This document shows positions 1-7,237 of a stretch of 23,061 nucleotides of DNA, piece by piece. The translations under genes and the position numbers were made by a program. The notes below the pieces were generated by a model. That model ran no database searches, was not told the origin of the DNA, and was given only the letters and a program-made list of their open reading frames with translations. The stretch comes from Flavobacteriaceae bacterium UBA2540 (GTDB lineage Bacteria > Bacteroidota > Bacteroidia > Flavobacteriales > Flavobacteriaceae). The stretch is from contig DDMS01000004.1 of NCBI GenBank assembly GCA_002340765.1, positions 745 through 23,805 on the forward strand, given 5' to 3'. The number at the start of each line of letters is the position of its first letter. The first letter of the stretch is position 1.

Positions 1-196
1 ATCTTTAGAAAATCAAGAAAAAGAATAGAAACTTTGTTTTCGAAAGTCTAAGACCAGTTTATGATTAGACGAAATTATGCTAAATCTTTTGAGGGATTTA
101 AGACCAGAATTTTAGCAAAAATAACATCTCTAACTTAAGTTCAATATATCAATAAATTTATCATTGACAGACAAATTAAAAATATAAAAAATCAAA
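1..196. other. AT-rich intergenic stretch with two small hairpins
   Basis: No gene is visible. The 9-mer TAAGACCAG occurs twice, at 49-57 and 99-107, exactly 50 bp apart. Two weak stem-loops lie here: GTCTAA (46-51) with TTAGAC (65-70), and TAAATC (81-86) with GATTTA (95-100), the latter flanked by TGCTAAA/TTTAGCA. The stretch is downstream of the minus-strand ppx gene, so it could hold its transcript end, but no convincing T-tract terminator is present. In related genomes a polyphosphate kinase gene often lies next to ppx; the window ends too early to show it. Confidence 0.4.
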
Positions 197-1105
197 TTAT
201 TTGATTAAGCCCGACGGGTTAACATATAAACTTTTTATGATACCATCAGAAAGCCCAATTTTCGGAACAAATATTTTTTTTGCACCACTCCATTTCATCG
301 CAGATAGATAAATTTTCGTTGCAGGAATGATAACATCAGCTCTATCAGGGTTTAAACTAAGTTCTGAAATCCTATCTTCATAAGACATTTGTTTTAAAAA
401 CTGATATTGAGCGTGCAAGTAAACGAAAGAAATTGGTTTTCCTTCCATTAATCCTGACATTTTGAAAATTTTATTGATATTTCCACCAGAACCAATTAAT
501 GAAATTCGTTTTAAATCTTGAGTATTTTTTCTAATCCAACGTTCAACATTTTCAAAAATTTCTTTGTTTTCTGATTTAGTATTATTTAACAATCTAACAG
601 TTCCCATATTAAAGGATTTTGAAATAATAATTTTTTCTTCAGAAAAAATAGTAAATTCTGTACTTCCTCCGCCAACATCAACATACAAATATGAGTCAGT
701 TCCTTTTATAAGTTCCTTTAAATTATTTGATGAAATAATTACTGCTTCTTCTTTACCACCAATAATTGAAATTTTAATACCCGTTTTTTCGAATACTTTT
801 TTCACAACTTCTTCGCCATTAAAAGCTTCTCTCATTGCTGATGTTGCGCACGCTTTAAATCGTTCAACTTTGTGAACTTTCATCAATAATTTGAATGCTT
901 CCATAGCATCAATCATTCTTGAAATATTTTCTTCGCTAATAATTCCACTAACGAATGCGTCAGCGCCTAAACGAACTGGTAATCGAATTAATGCTGATTT
1001 TTTAAATTGCGGCTCTTTTCCTTCTTGGATAATAACGTTTGAAACCAGTAACCTGATTGCATTTGATCCAATGTCAATAGCTCCGTATTTTTTTAATTCT
1101 ATCAA
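197..1105 (-). CDS. ppx: Short Ppx/GppA family phosphatase (exopolyphosphatase / guanosine pentaphosphatase)
   Basis: Member of the ASKHA-fold Ppx/GppA family, which removes terminal phosphates from inorganic polyphosphate or converts pppGpp to ppGpp in the cytoplasm. Visible motifs are the first phosphate-binding loop DIGSNA (residues 11-16), ATSAMREA (87-94), the GKEEA segment at 117-121 carrying the expected catalytic Glu, the second phosphate loop VDVGGGSTE (142-150), GSGGN (205-209) and the closing GLSDG near 284-288. At 302 residues it has only the two catalytic ASKHA domains and lacks the C-terminal HD-like domains of the roughly 510-residue E. coli Ppx, as in short Aquifex-type members. 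It starts 3 nt after the sixA-like gene, so the two are almost certainly co-transcribed. Which substrate it prefers cannot be read from the sequence. Confidence 0.92.
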   Translation of the reverse strand: MIELKKYGAIDIGSNAIRLLVSNVIIQEGKEPQFKKSALIRLPVRLGADAFVSGIISEENISRMIDAMEAFKLLMKVHKVERFKACATSAMREAFNGEEVVKKVFEKTGIKISIIGGKEEAVIISSNNLKELIKGTDSYLYVDVGGGSTEFTIFSEEKIIISKSFNMGTVRLLNNTKSENKEIFENVERWIRKNTQDLKRISLIGSGGNINKIFKMSGLMEGKPISFVYLHAQYQFLKQMSYEDRISELSLNPDRADVIIPATKIYLSAMKWSGAKKIFVPKIGLSDGIIKSLYVNPSGLIK

Positions 1106-1108
1106 TTT

Positions 1109-1597
1109 CTATCTATGATTTTTCGGAAATTCTGTCATGAAGGTATTTCCTTTTTTTACATCTTTCCAATGTTTATCTTGAAATTGAATTCCTATAACTC
1201 CGCAAGTTGGTACATGTGCAATCGGAATATCTCCATATTTATTTACGAATGTATTGATTCCGTGATCATGGCTAAAAATAAAGGCAGAGCTATGTCCATC
1301 ATCCAACGCTTTTACAGTTTTTACTAAATAACCATCACTAAAACTATATAATTGACGACTTTTTACCAACCCAGAGATTGGATATTGGAAATTTTCACAG
1401 AAAATAAGCGCTGTATGCAATGCTCTATTGGCACTACTTGATATAAAAATTCCTGGTCTTTCTATTTCATTAACTAAGAATTTTGAAATTAAATGCGCGT
1501 CTTTTATACCACTTTTTTTCAATGGGCGGTCTATATCATCAATTCCCTTATAGTCCCAAGAAGATTTTGCGTGTCTAACAATAAATAATGTTTTCAT
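1109..1597 (-). CDS. sixA: SixA-type histidine phosphatase
   Basis: Histidine phosphatase superfamily (phosphoglycerate-mutase-like) protein of 162 residues, the size of SixA phosphohistidine phosphatases, which dephosphorylate histidine phosphotransfer proteins. The RH signature is RHAKSSW with R8 and nucleophilic H9, followed by DRPLKKSG (23-30), which is typical of the SixA branch. A second Arg lies in SSANRALHTA (around R58), and the second catalytic His is H110 in SHDHG. No signal peptide is seen, so it should be cytoplasmic. It sits between pdxH (34 nt upstream) and ppx (3 nt downstream) on the same strand. The phosphohistidine substrate is inferred from family membership; a small-molecule phosphatase remains possible. 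Confidence 0.85.
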   Translation of the reverse strand: MKTLFIVRHAKSSWDYKGIDDIDRPLKKSGIKDAHLISKFLVNEIERPGIFISSSANRALHTALIFCENFQYPISGLVKSRQLYSFSDGYLVKTVKALDDGHSSAFIFSHDHGINTFVNKYGDIPIAHVPTCGVIGIQFQDKHWKDVKKGNTFMTEFPKNHR

Positions 1598-1631
1598 TCA
1601 AGTTTGATTGTTGATTTTGTAAATATAAAAT

Positions 1632-2279
1632 TTATGGAGCTAATCTTTCAATTTTCCAAGAAAAATCTTCAAGTAAAGTGTATCTTATTCTGTCATGCAT
1701 TCTATTGGGTCTTCCTTGCCAAAATTCGATTGAAATAGGTTTGATTAGAAATCCTCCCCAATATTTAGGTCTTGGGATTTTTAAATTCTCAAATTTTTTT
1801 TCAAAAATAACTAATTCTTCATCCAATTCTTTTCTCGATGAAACTACTGAACTTTGATTTGAAGCCCAAGCACCTATTTTACTGCCATCAGGTCTTGAAT
1901 CAAAATAGACATCCGATAAATTTTCTGATAATTTTTCAGCATTTCCTTTGATGATAATTTGTTGCTCTAAAGCTGGCCAAAAAAATGACAAACAAACATT
2001 GTTGTTATTCAAAATTGATTTTCCTTTTTCAGAATCATAATTTGTATAAAAAATAAATCCTTCCCAAGTGTATTTTTTCAACAAAACAACCCTGCTTTTT
2101 GGAAATCCATCATCACTAATAGTAGCAATTGTCATGGCGTTTGTCTCTTCAACAGTATCAGAATTATCAGCATTGATAAACCAAGTTTGGAACAATTCCA
2201 TGGGATTTTCAGGGCAGTTTTCTTCGAGAAGTTCTAGTTTTTCGTAAGATTTTCTATAATTACTTAAGTCTTTAGACAT
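1632..2279 (-). CDS. pdxH: Pyridoxamine/pyridoxine 5'-phosphate oxidase
   Basis: FMN-dependent oxidase that makes pyridoxal 5'-phosphate from pyridoxamine or pyridoxine 5'-phosphate, the last step of vitamin B6 synthesis and salvage. The 215-residue length is normal for PdxH. FMN-binding signatures are RVVLLK (63-68), FYTNYDSEKGK (77-87) and the QQIIIKG strand (106-112). The C-terminal PdxH signature is EFWQGRPNRMHDRIRY (185-200), where R193 and H195 match the substrate-binding RxH of the E. coli enzyme, and the protein ends in the usual ERLAP. It is the first gene of a minus-strand run with the SixA-like phosphatase and Ppx. Its upstream side, from 2280, is AT-rich leader and then the end of an IS30 remnant at 2390, so the original promoter region may have been altered. 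Confidence 0.95.
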   Translation of the reverse strand: MSKDLSNYRKSYEKLELLEENCPENPMELFQTWFINADNSDTVEETNAMTIATISDDGFPKSRVVLLKKYTWEGFIFYTNYDSEKGKSILNNNNVCLSFFWPALEQQIIIKGNAEKLSENLSDVYFDSRPDGSKIGAWASNQSSVVSSRKELDEELVIFEKKFENLKIPRPKYWGGFLIKPISIEFWQGRPNRMHDRIRYTLLEDFSWKIERLAP

Positions 2280-2389
2280 TTGTTTGTTTATGAGAATGTA
2301 AAATTAAAAACGATTTTATTTAAAAGAGTTGTTTTTGGTAAAAATAATTAAAAAAATATCTTTTGAATTGAGAATTTTAATTAATGTTT

Positions 2390-2419
2390 TGTTCAACTCA
2401 TAAGTGCAACATATAAATT
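2390..2419 (+). repeat. Left terminal inverted repeat of the IS30 remnant
   Basis: Thirty bases that pair with 3451-3480 in inverted orientation with four mismatches overall and only one within the outer 21 bp. This is the transposase-binding end of the element and is far better kept than the coding part. Confidence 0.85.
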
Positions 2420-2473
2420 AAAAACACTTGGAGCTATCCCAAAGTTTTTAAGATCAAAAGTCTAAATTTGTCC

Positions 2474-3448
2474 TACATCAAAAAACTCAAACAATTAACC
2501 TCATAACAAATATACCAAATCGAAACTCTAATACAAGCTGGATTTAATCAAACGAAAAAAACAAATCAGTTATTAGTTCACCTTAATACTATTGTTAGAG
2601 AACTAAAACAATCCATACCCGAAAAAGTAGAGAGTTCTAGAGAATACTGTGCTTTAAATACTAATCGAAAAACAAGAAATCGTCATAAAGAAAAGTATAA
2701 ATAATCTTATTAACACATGATTTGAATCAAGCTATCTTCGATAAAATGACCTTGAACAAATGGAATCCGGAGTTAATTTAAGCAAATTGGAAAATTAGAA
2801 AGTAAAGCAATAGCTAGTCTATCGAAAAATGGATATGAGAGTCAAAACATACTAGCTGGATAGAGAATAAATCTTTTAAAACGCTTAACGAGGAATTAAA
2901 ACATGGGAGATGGAGACAAAAAGAGGGAATATAAAAGACACTCAAGAAGCAATTCTGAATCGTAAACATATAAGTGAGAGGCCAGTTGTTATTGAACAAA
3001 GAAAAAGAATCGGAGATTTAGAAGCTGATTTATTAATGGAAAAAGACCATAAATCAGTCTTGCTGGTCCTTACAGATAGCACTACATTAATTACCATGAT
3101 AGATAAGCTACAGGGAAAAACATCATTCGAAGTAACCCAGAAAATAATTGAAAAGCTTTCCAGATTTAACTTCAGCTTAATTAAAATAATCACTTTTGAC
3201 AAAGGAAAAGAGTTTGCTGGATATACCTTAAATTGAGAAGATATTTAAACTAAAAAACTATTTTACAACACCATATACTTCGCAAGAAAAAAGTACATTA
3301 GAAAATAGAATCGATGTTATTAGGCGCTTTTTCACAAAAGAAAAATGATTTGCGAAATTTAACTAATTGAAGAATTAAACAAGTAGAATTATTAATAAAT
3401 AACAAACTCATTAGAAAATTCAATTACCGGAGTCCTATAAAACTTTAA
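2474..3448 (+). pseudogene. IS30-family DDE transposase, multiply broken
   Basis: The transposase can be followed piecewise through several frames. The N-terminal helix-turn-helix part reads IYQIETLIQAGFNQT (from about 2507, after an in-frame stop at 2504-2506) and runs to a stop at 2702-2704. A shifted frame gives LNQAIFDKMTLNKWNPELI and stops at 2779-2781. Another gives SWIENKSFKTLNEELKHGR before about 2910. The longest open piece, 2910-3236, holds the core of the catalytic domain: ERPVVIEQRKRIGDLEAD and IITFDKGKEF, which correspond to the IS30 GDWEAD and TFDNGKEF motifs. The next piece reads FTTPYTSQEKSTLENR, matching the region with the third acidic residue, and the last ends NYRSPIKL at 3446. 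At least three frameshifts and several stops make it non-functional; the remnant at 2910-3236 should not be annotated as a gene. Confidence 0.9.
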
Positions 3449-3450
3449 AT

Positions 3451-3480
3451 AATAAATTTGTTGCACTTATGAGCTGAACA
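3451..3480 (-). repeat. Right terminal inverted repeat of the IS30 remnant
   Basis: Inverted partner of 2390-2419. It contains TTGCACTTATGAGCTGAACA and closes the element. It lies directly after the last transposase fragment and 58 bp beyond the 3' end of the minus-strand TPR gene. Confidence 0.85.
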
Positions 3481-3537
3481 CAGCTTTCTATCAAAGTAAT
3501 TCAGTTGAATTGGTATCCAAAAAATTAATTTTTTAGA

Positions 3538-4908
3538 TTATTCTGTTGCTTTTTTAAAATCTGAAATTAACTTTCTAAATTTCGGTTTTTCTAACATTTT
3601 TGGAAACAACTCTTTTAGAATATTATGGTATTCAAAATCAATTTTTAAACCATTGATTAATTGTCTATTTGATAAGATTGGTTTGTTTAAAACAAAGTAT
3701 AATCCAGCTAATCTATATTCAATTTCAGCGAAATTTTTATAGATTCTTTTCGCTTTTGTTAAAACAGAAACAGCATCGTTAAATTCTTCTAAAAATAGTA
3801 AAACATCAGCCAAACCAATGTAAATCTCTAAATCATCGTCCTCTAATTCCAAACAATTTTCAAAACCATGAACAGCTCCTTCAAATAAATTTAGTTTTAA
3901 TTGAATTTCAGCATATTTTCTCCAATACATTGGATTGTCTTCATCAATTTTGATTGCTTTAGAGATATAATATGATGCTTTTTGATAATTTTCTTGAAAA
4001 TAATAGATATTCGTCAACAAAATCCAACCCCTATCCAATAAAGGGTCTTCATGAACTGCTTTTTTGTAGTATGAAATTGCTGCGTCAAATTTTTTCAGTT
4101 TTTCATAACATTCTCCAATTCTGACAAAGGCAAATGCTGTTGGATCGTCTAATTCTAAAGTCACTAAATAATGATCAATTGCCTCTTGATATCGCTTTAA
4201 TTCCTCTAAAGTTTTTGCTTTTTCAAGATATCCGCCAATAAAAGACTCATCAATTAAAATAGCATAATCAAAAGCGGTTAATGCTTCTTTATACATTTCT
4301 AACATGAAAAATTGTCTTCCTAATTGATGCCAAGCAACTTCGCAATAAGGATTTTTGTCAATATATTTATTCAAAAAATTTATAGCAAGTTCGCTTTCTT
4401 TCTCCATATCATAACAATAAATGATATTGTAAAGGGCAGAATAATCTTCACCATCTTCAATCAAGCATTTTTCGAAATAAGATCGCGCATTCAAATAATC
4501 ATCTAAATACAAATATTCCATTCCCAAAAGAGACCAAACATCAACGTTATCATCAGTATAAATTAATGCTTTTTCAAGATTAATAATTGCTTGTTTGTGT
4601 TTTCCTGTTTTGGATAAAATTGCAGCTCTTTGAATAAAAACTTCCTCATTATGAGGATCTATTTTTTCAATTCTATTTAATAAAAATGTTGCTTTATCTA
4701 ACTCATCTTCAAAAACATGCAACTCAACTTGCAATAATTTTAAATCAATAGATTGTGGATGTTGTTCCAAGCCAAATTTCACTGCTTTCTTTGCCAAAGA
4801 ATGTTTCCCTGCATCTAAATAATGAATGATAATTTCCTCGAACTCAACCAAATCAAAGAAGTAAATACTGTTGGTTTTCAGCATTGATTCAAATTTTAAT
4901 AGAGACAT
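3538..4908 (-). CDS. Tetratricopeptide repeat protein
   Basis: A 456-residue protein made almost wholly of TPR units. From about residue 53 the 34-residue register holds without breaks through 87, 121, 155, 189, 223, 257, 291, 325, 359 and 393, giving about eleven in-phase repeats. Typical TPR residues recur in each, for example Gly/Ala at position 8 and Ala at position 20, as in ECYEKLKKFDAAISYYKKAV. No signal peptide, membrane segment or catalytic domain is seen, so this should be a cytoplasmic scaffold for protein-protein contacts; partners cannot be inferred. Similar long TPR proteins are common in flavobacteria. It is transcribed away from pyrR and stands alone, with an AT-rich divergent region at 4909-5099 and the IS30 remnant behind it. 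Confidence 0.9.
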   Translation of the reverse strand: MSLLKFESMLKTNSIYFFDLVEFEEIIIHYLDAGKHSLAKKAVKFGLEQHPQSIDLKLLQVELHVFEDELDKATFLLNRIEKIDPHNEEVFIQRAAILSKTGKHKQAIINLEKALIYTDDNVDVWSLLGMEYLYLDDYLNARSYFEKCLIEDGEDYSALYNIIYCYDMEKESELAINFLNKYIDKNPYCEVAWHQLGRQFFMLEMYKEALTAFDYAILIDESFIGGYLEKAKTLEELKRYQEAIDHYLVTLELDDPTAFAFVRIGECYEKLKKFDAAISYYKKAVHEDPLLDRGWILLTNIYYFQENYQKASYYISKAIKIDEDNPMYWRKYAEIQLKLNLFEGAVHGFENCLELEDDDLEIYIGLADVLLFLEEFNDAVSVLTKAKRIYKNFAEIEYRLAGLYFVLNKPILSNRQLINGLKIDFEYHNILKELFPKMLEKPKFRKLISDFKKATE

Positions 4909-5028
4909 AACTAAAAGAATTGAATAATTTTAATAAAAATACTATAAGTTAATGGCTGCTTTTTGAGGCGCATTTTTTGTTTTCAACAATTTAATTAACA
5001 ACGTAATTTTAATTTCATTCTTATAAAT

Positions 5029-5059
5029 TTTGCATATAAATATATTATCAGTAATTTTG
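5029..5059 (+). promoter_or_regulatory. Bacteroidota-type promoter of the pyrR-pyrB-rnz operon
   Basis: TTTG at 5029-5032, a 19-nt spacer, and TAATTTTG at 5052-5059, a full match to the -33 TTTG / -7 TAnnTTTG consensus of Bacteroidota housekeeping sigma factors. Transcription would start near 5066, leaving a leader of only about 34 nt before the pyrR ATG at 5100. Confidence 0.65.
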
Positions 5060-5099
5060 ATATTATATATTATTTGAAACAAAATTCGATAGCTTTATC

Positions 5100-5639
5100 A
5101 TGAGCAAAAAAATACTTCTCAACTCAAAAGATATTGAAATTATATTGCATAGGTTGGCTTGCCAGCTAATTGAAAATCACAATGATTTTTCAAATACTGT
5201 TTTGATTGGTTTACAACCAAGAGGTGCTTTTTTTGCAAACAGACTTGTAGATTTATTACAAAATGTTTATCACATTAAAAACTTACAATTGGGCCTTTTA
5301 GACATTACTTTTTACAGAGATGATTTCAGAAGAAGAACTGAACCACTTGCGGCAACTTCAACAGAAATAAATTTTTTAATTGAAGATAAAAAAGTGGTCA
5401 TTATTGATGATGTTTTATATTCTGGAAGAAGTGTGAGAGCTGCTTTAACTGCCATCCAATCGTTTGGAAGACCAAAAAAAATAGAATTATTAGTGTTTAT
5501 TGACAGGCGATTTAGTAGGCATTTGCCCATTCAACCTGATTATAGAGGAAGACAAGTTGATGCGATTAATGAAGAAAAAGTATTGGTAACTTGGAAAGAA
5601 TCACACGAAATAGACTCAGTTTACTTACAACAAAAATAA
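5100..5639 (+). CDS. pyrR: PyrR: uracil phosphoribosyltransferase / pyr regulator family protein
   Basis: Phosphoribosyltransferase-fold protein of 179 residues, the usual PyrR length. Firmicute PyrR binds UMP/UTP and pyr mRNA and also has uracil phosphoribosyltransferase activity. The PRPP-binding motif is VVIIDDVLYSGRSVRAAL (99-116); IGLQPRGAFFA (36-46) and LDITFYRDD (67-75) are further PyrR-type blocks, and RRFSRHLPIQPDYRGRQV (136-153) is the characteristic PyrR C-terminal region. It is first in an operon, with pyrB starting after a single base. No PyrR-binding antiterminator/terminator structure is seen in the short leader or between pyrR and pyrB, so the regulatory role by classical attenuation is doubtful here; the enzymatic role is more secure. 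Confidence 0.93.
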   Translation: MSKKILLNSKDIEIILHRLACQLIENHNDFSNTVLIGLQPRGAFFANRLVDLLQNVYHIKNLQLGLLDITFYRDDFRRRTEPLAATSTEINFLIEDKKVVIIDDVLYSGRSVRAALTAIQSFGRPKKIELLVFIDRRFSRHLPIQPDYRGRQVDAINEEKVLVTWKESHEIDSVYLQQK

Positions 5640-5640
5640 C

Positions 5641-6570
5641 ATGGATCAATTAAGCGTAGAACATCTATTAGGCATAAAATATCTAAAACCAAACGATATT
5701 GATCTTATTTTTAAAACTGCAGATCATTTTAAAGAAGTCATTAATAGACCTATCAAAAAAGTGCCTTCGTTGAGAGATATTACCATTGCAAATCTTTTTT
5801 TCGAAAATAGCACTCGAACAAAATTAAGTTTTGAATTGGCTGAAAAAAGACTTTCTGCGGATGTAATTAACTTCTCTTCATCACAATCATCATTAAAAAA
5901 AGGAGAAACTTTGATTGATACTGTCAACAATATTTTATCAATGAAAGTTGATATTGTTGTGATGCGACATGCAAGTGTTGGTGCGGGTGTTTTTTTATCA
6001 AAACACGTTAATATAAAAATCATTAATGCTGGAGATGGAACTCACGAACATCCCACACAAGCATTGCTAGATTCATATTCTATCAGAGAAAAATTAGGTT
6101 CTGTAAAAGATAAAAAAATAGTAATTATTGGTGATATTTTACACTCAAGAGTTGCCCTTTCTAATATTTTTGCACTTCAAATGCAAGGAGCAGAAGTGAA
6201 AGTTTGTGGCCCAACAACTTTGATTCCTAAATACATCACAAGTTTGGGAGTAGCTGTTGAAACAAATTTAATAAAAGCTTTAAATTGGTGTGATGTTGCG
6301 AATGTTTTGAGGGTTCAAAACGAACGAATGGATATCAATTATTTTCCATCAACCAGAGAATACACCCAGCTTTTTGGAATCAATAAAGAGATTTTAGATA
6401 ATTTGGATAAGAAAATTGTCATTATGCATCCAGGACCTATAAATAGAGGCGTTGAAATAACGAGTGATGTTGCTGACTCAAACCAATCAATCATTTTAAA
6501 TCAAGTTGAAAACGGAGTTGCAGTAAGAATGGCCGTGATTTATTTATTGGCTGAGCAAATAAAAAGGTAA
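5641..6570 (+). CDS. pyrB: Aspartate carbamoyltransferase catalytic subunit
   Basis: Catalyses carbamoyl phosphate + L-aspartate to carbamoyl aspartate, the committed step of pyrimidine synthesis. The 309-residue length is standard for the catalytic chain. The carbamoyl-phosphate site FFENSTRTKLSFE (53-65, with S57-T58-R59-T60) is intact. The loop with SSLKKGE (83-89) supplies the Ser/Lys that reach into the neighbouring active site. MRH (108-110), NAGDGTHEHPTQALLD (129-144) and MHPGPINRGVE near residue 261 complete the active site. It follows pyrR by 1 nt and precedes a small unknown gene by 4 nt. No pyrI regulatory subunit gene is adjacent, so the enzyme may be unregulated by pyrI here. Confidence 0.96.
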   Translation: MDQLSVEHLLGIKYLKPNDIDLIFKTADHFKEVINRPIKKVPSLRDITIANLFFENSTRTKLSFELAEKRLSADVINFSSSQSSLKKGETLIDTVNNILSMKVDIVVMRHASVGAGVFLSKHVNIKIINAGDGTHEHPTQALLDSYSIREKLGSVKDKKIVIIGDILHSRVALSNIFALQMQGAEVKVCGPTTLIPKYITSLGVAVETNLIKALNWCDVANVLRVQNERMDINYFPSTREYTQLFGINKEILDNLDKKIVIMHPGPINRGVEITSDVADSNQSIILNQVENGVAVRMAVIYLLAEQIKR

Positions 6571-6574
6571 GAGC

Positions 6575-6907
6575 ATGTTAATTACAAAAAGAGAAAAATA
6601 CACATTAATTTCTTCGGATGAAAATTCATTTTCAGACTTTTTTTCATCATTTTTAGCGAAAAAAGACGATTTTGAAAAAGAGCATTTGGTTATATTAATT
6701 TCTGACAATATTATTACAAGTAAAAAGGAATTTATGTTATTTTTAGATTTTTCTGATAAAAAAAAAGAAAACGGCACATCATTTGTAATTGTAAATTCAA
6801 CTATAAATATTGACGATTTTCCAAAAAAATATAATATTGTTCCAACAATTATCGAAGCAGAAGACATTCTAGAAATGGAAGAAATTGAAAGAGAATTGGG
6901 TTTTTAA
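6575..6907 (+). CDS. Small conserved-looking protein of unknown function (possibly STAS-like)
   Basis: A 110-residue soluble protein with no signal peptide or membrane segment. Alternating hydrophobic strands and helices (HLVILISDN, FVIVNS, then an acidic helix ending EDILEMEEIERELGF) resemble a small alpha/beta fold such as the STAS domain of anti-sigma-factor antagonists, but I see no decisive motif such as the phosphorylatable serine context; this is a weak structural guess. It is tightly packed, 4 nt after pyrB and 9 nt before the next gene, so it is translated as part of the pyr-rnz operon. The reading frame is real by its spacing and by the good codon pattern. A link to pyrimidine or tRNA metabolism is only suggested by position. 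Confidence 0.75.
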   Translation: MLITKREKYTLISSDENSFSDFFSSFLAKKDDFEKEHLVILISDNIITSKKEFMLFLDFSDKKKENGTSFVIVNSTINIDDFPKKYNIVPTIIEAEDILEMEEIERELGF

Positions 6908-6916
6908 AAAATAAAT

Positions 6917-7237
6917 ATGACAAAAAAAATACTTTTTATATTCTCATTTTTTTTATTTTCAGTGACTTTTTCTCAAGAAAAATCTATTGAGAAGTTAATT
7001 GCTGCTCCAAATCCTTTTTCCAATTCAACTGTTATTTCATTTGATTCAAATAGTGAAAGTAAATCAACTTTTACAGTGAAAAATATATTAGGAAAAGTGG
7101 TATTTCAGAAAACCTTACAAACTATAAAAGGCAATAATTCATTTCCTTTTTTAAAAGGAGATTTGACAAGTGGGATTTATATTTACACAATACAAAATAA
7201 AGAAAGTACGGTTTCTAAAAGACTCGTTATTCAATGA
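6917..7237 (+). CDS. Secreted mini-protein: signal peptide plus stand-alone T9SS type A sorting domain
   Basis: A 106-residue protein that begins with a clear Sec signal peptide (1-20, MTKKILFIF through TFSQ, cleavage probably before E21). After only a few residues it goes straight into a type IX secretion C-terminal sorting domain: AAPNPFSNS (29-37), FTVKNILGKVVFQK (52-65), and the closing block DLTSGIYIYTIQ (82-93) with KRLVIQ at the end. There is no cargo domain. Normally this domain of about 75 residues sits at the end of large exported enzymes or adhesins and directs them through the outer membrane. Its stop overlaps the rnz start in ATGA (7234-7237), implying translational coupling to a cytoplasmic tRNA enzyme. 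Possible readings are a truncated relic, an exported small surface protein, or a decoy or carrier for the secretion system. Confidence 0.85.
   Translation: MTKKILFIFSFFLFSVTFSQEKSIEKLIAAPNPFSNSTVISFDSNSESKSTFTVKNILGKVVFQKTLQTIKGNNSFPFLKGDLTSGIYIYTIQNKESTVSKRLVIQ

Larger units (their letters stand above)
2390..3480 (+). mobile_element. Degenerate IS30-family insertion sequence (about 1.09 kb)
   Basis: The element is bounded by 30-bp imperfect inverted repeats (2390-2419 and 3451-3480). The outer 21 bp, beginning TGTTCAACTCATAAG on the left, differ at one position only. Length and inner content fit IS30 family elements. The single transposase reading frame inside is broken many times. No target-site duplication is visible: the three bases outside the left end are TTT and those outside the right end are CAG, which could mean decay, rearrangement, or a very short lost duplication. 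The element separates the pdxH operon leader from the 3' end of the TPR gene and is the only mobile element seen here. Confidence 0.88.

Noticed and set aside
564..1327. Plus-strand open frames opposite ppx and the sixA-like gene
   Set aside because: They are antisense to well-supported genes and carry no recognisable motif.
2910..3236. Open frame of 108 codons on the + strand
   Set aside because: It is the central fragment of the broken IS30 transposase, with its N- and C-terminal parts in other frames; not a separate gene.
3519..3534. 16-bp palindrome AAAAAATTAATTTTTT behind the TPR gene
   Set aside because: Pure A/T and expected in DNA of this composition; it would make a very weak stem, so I do not call it a terminator.
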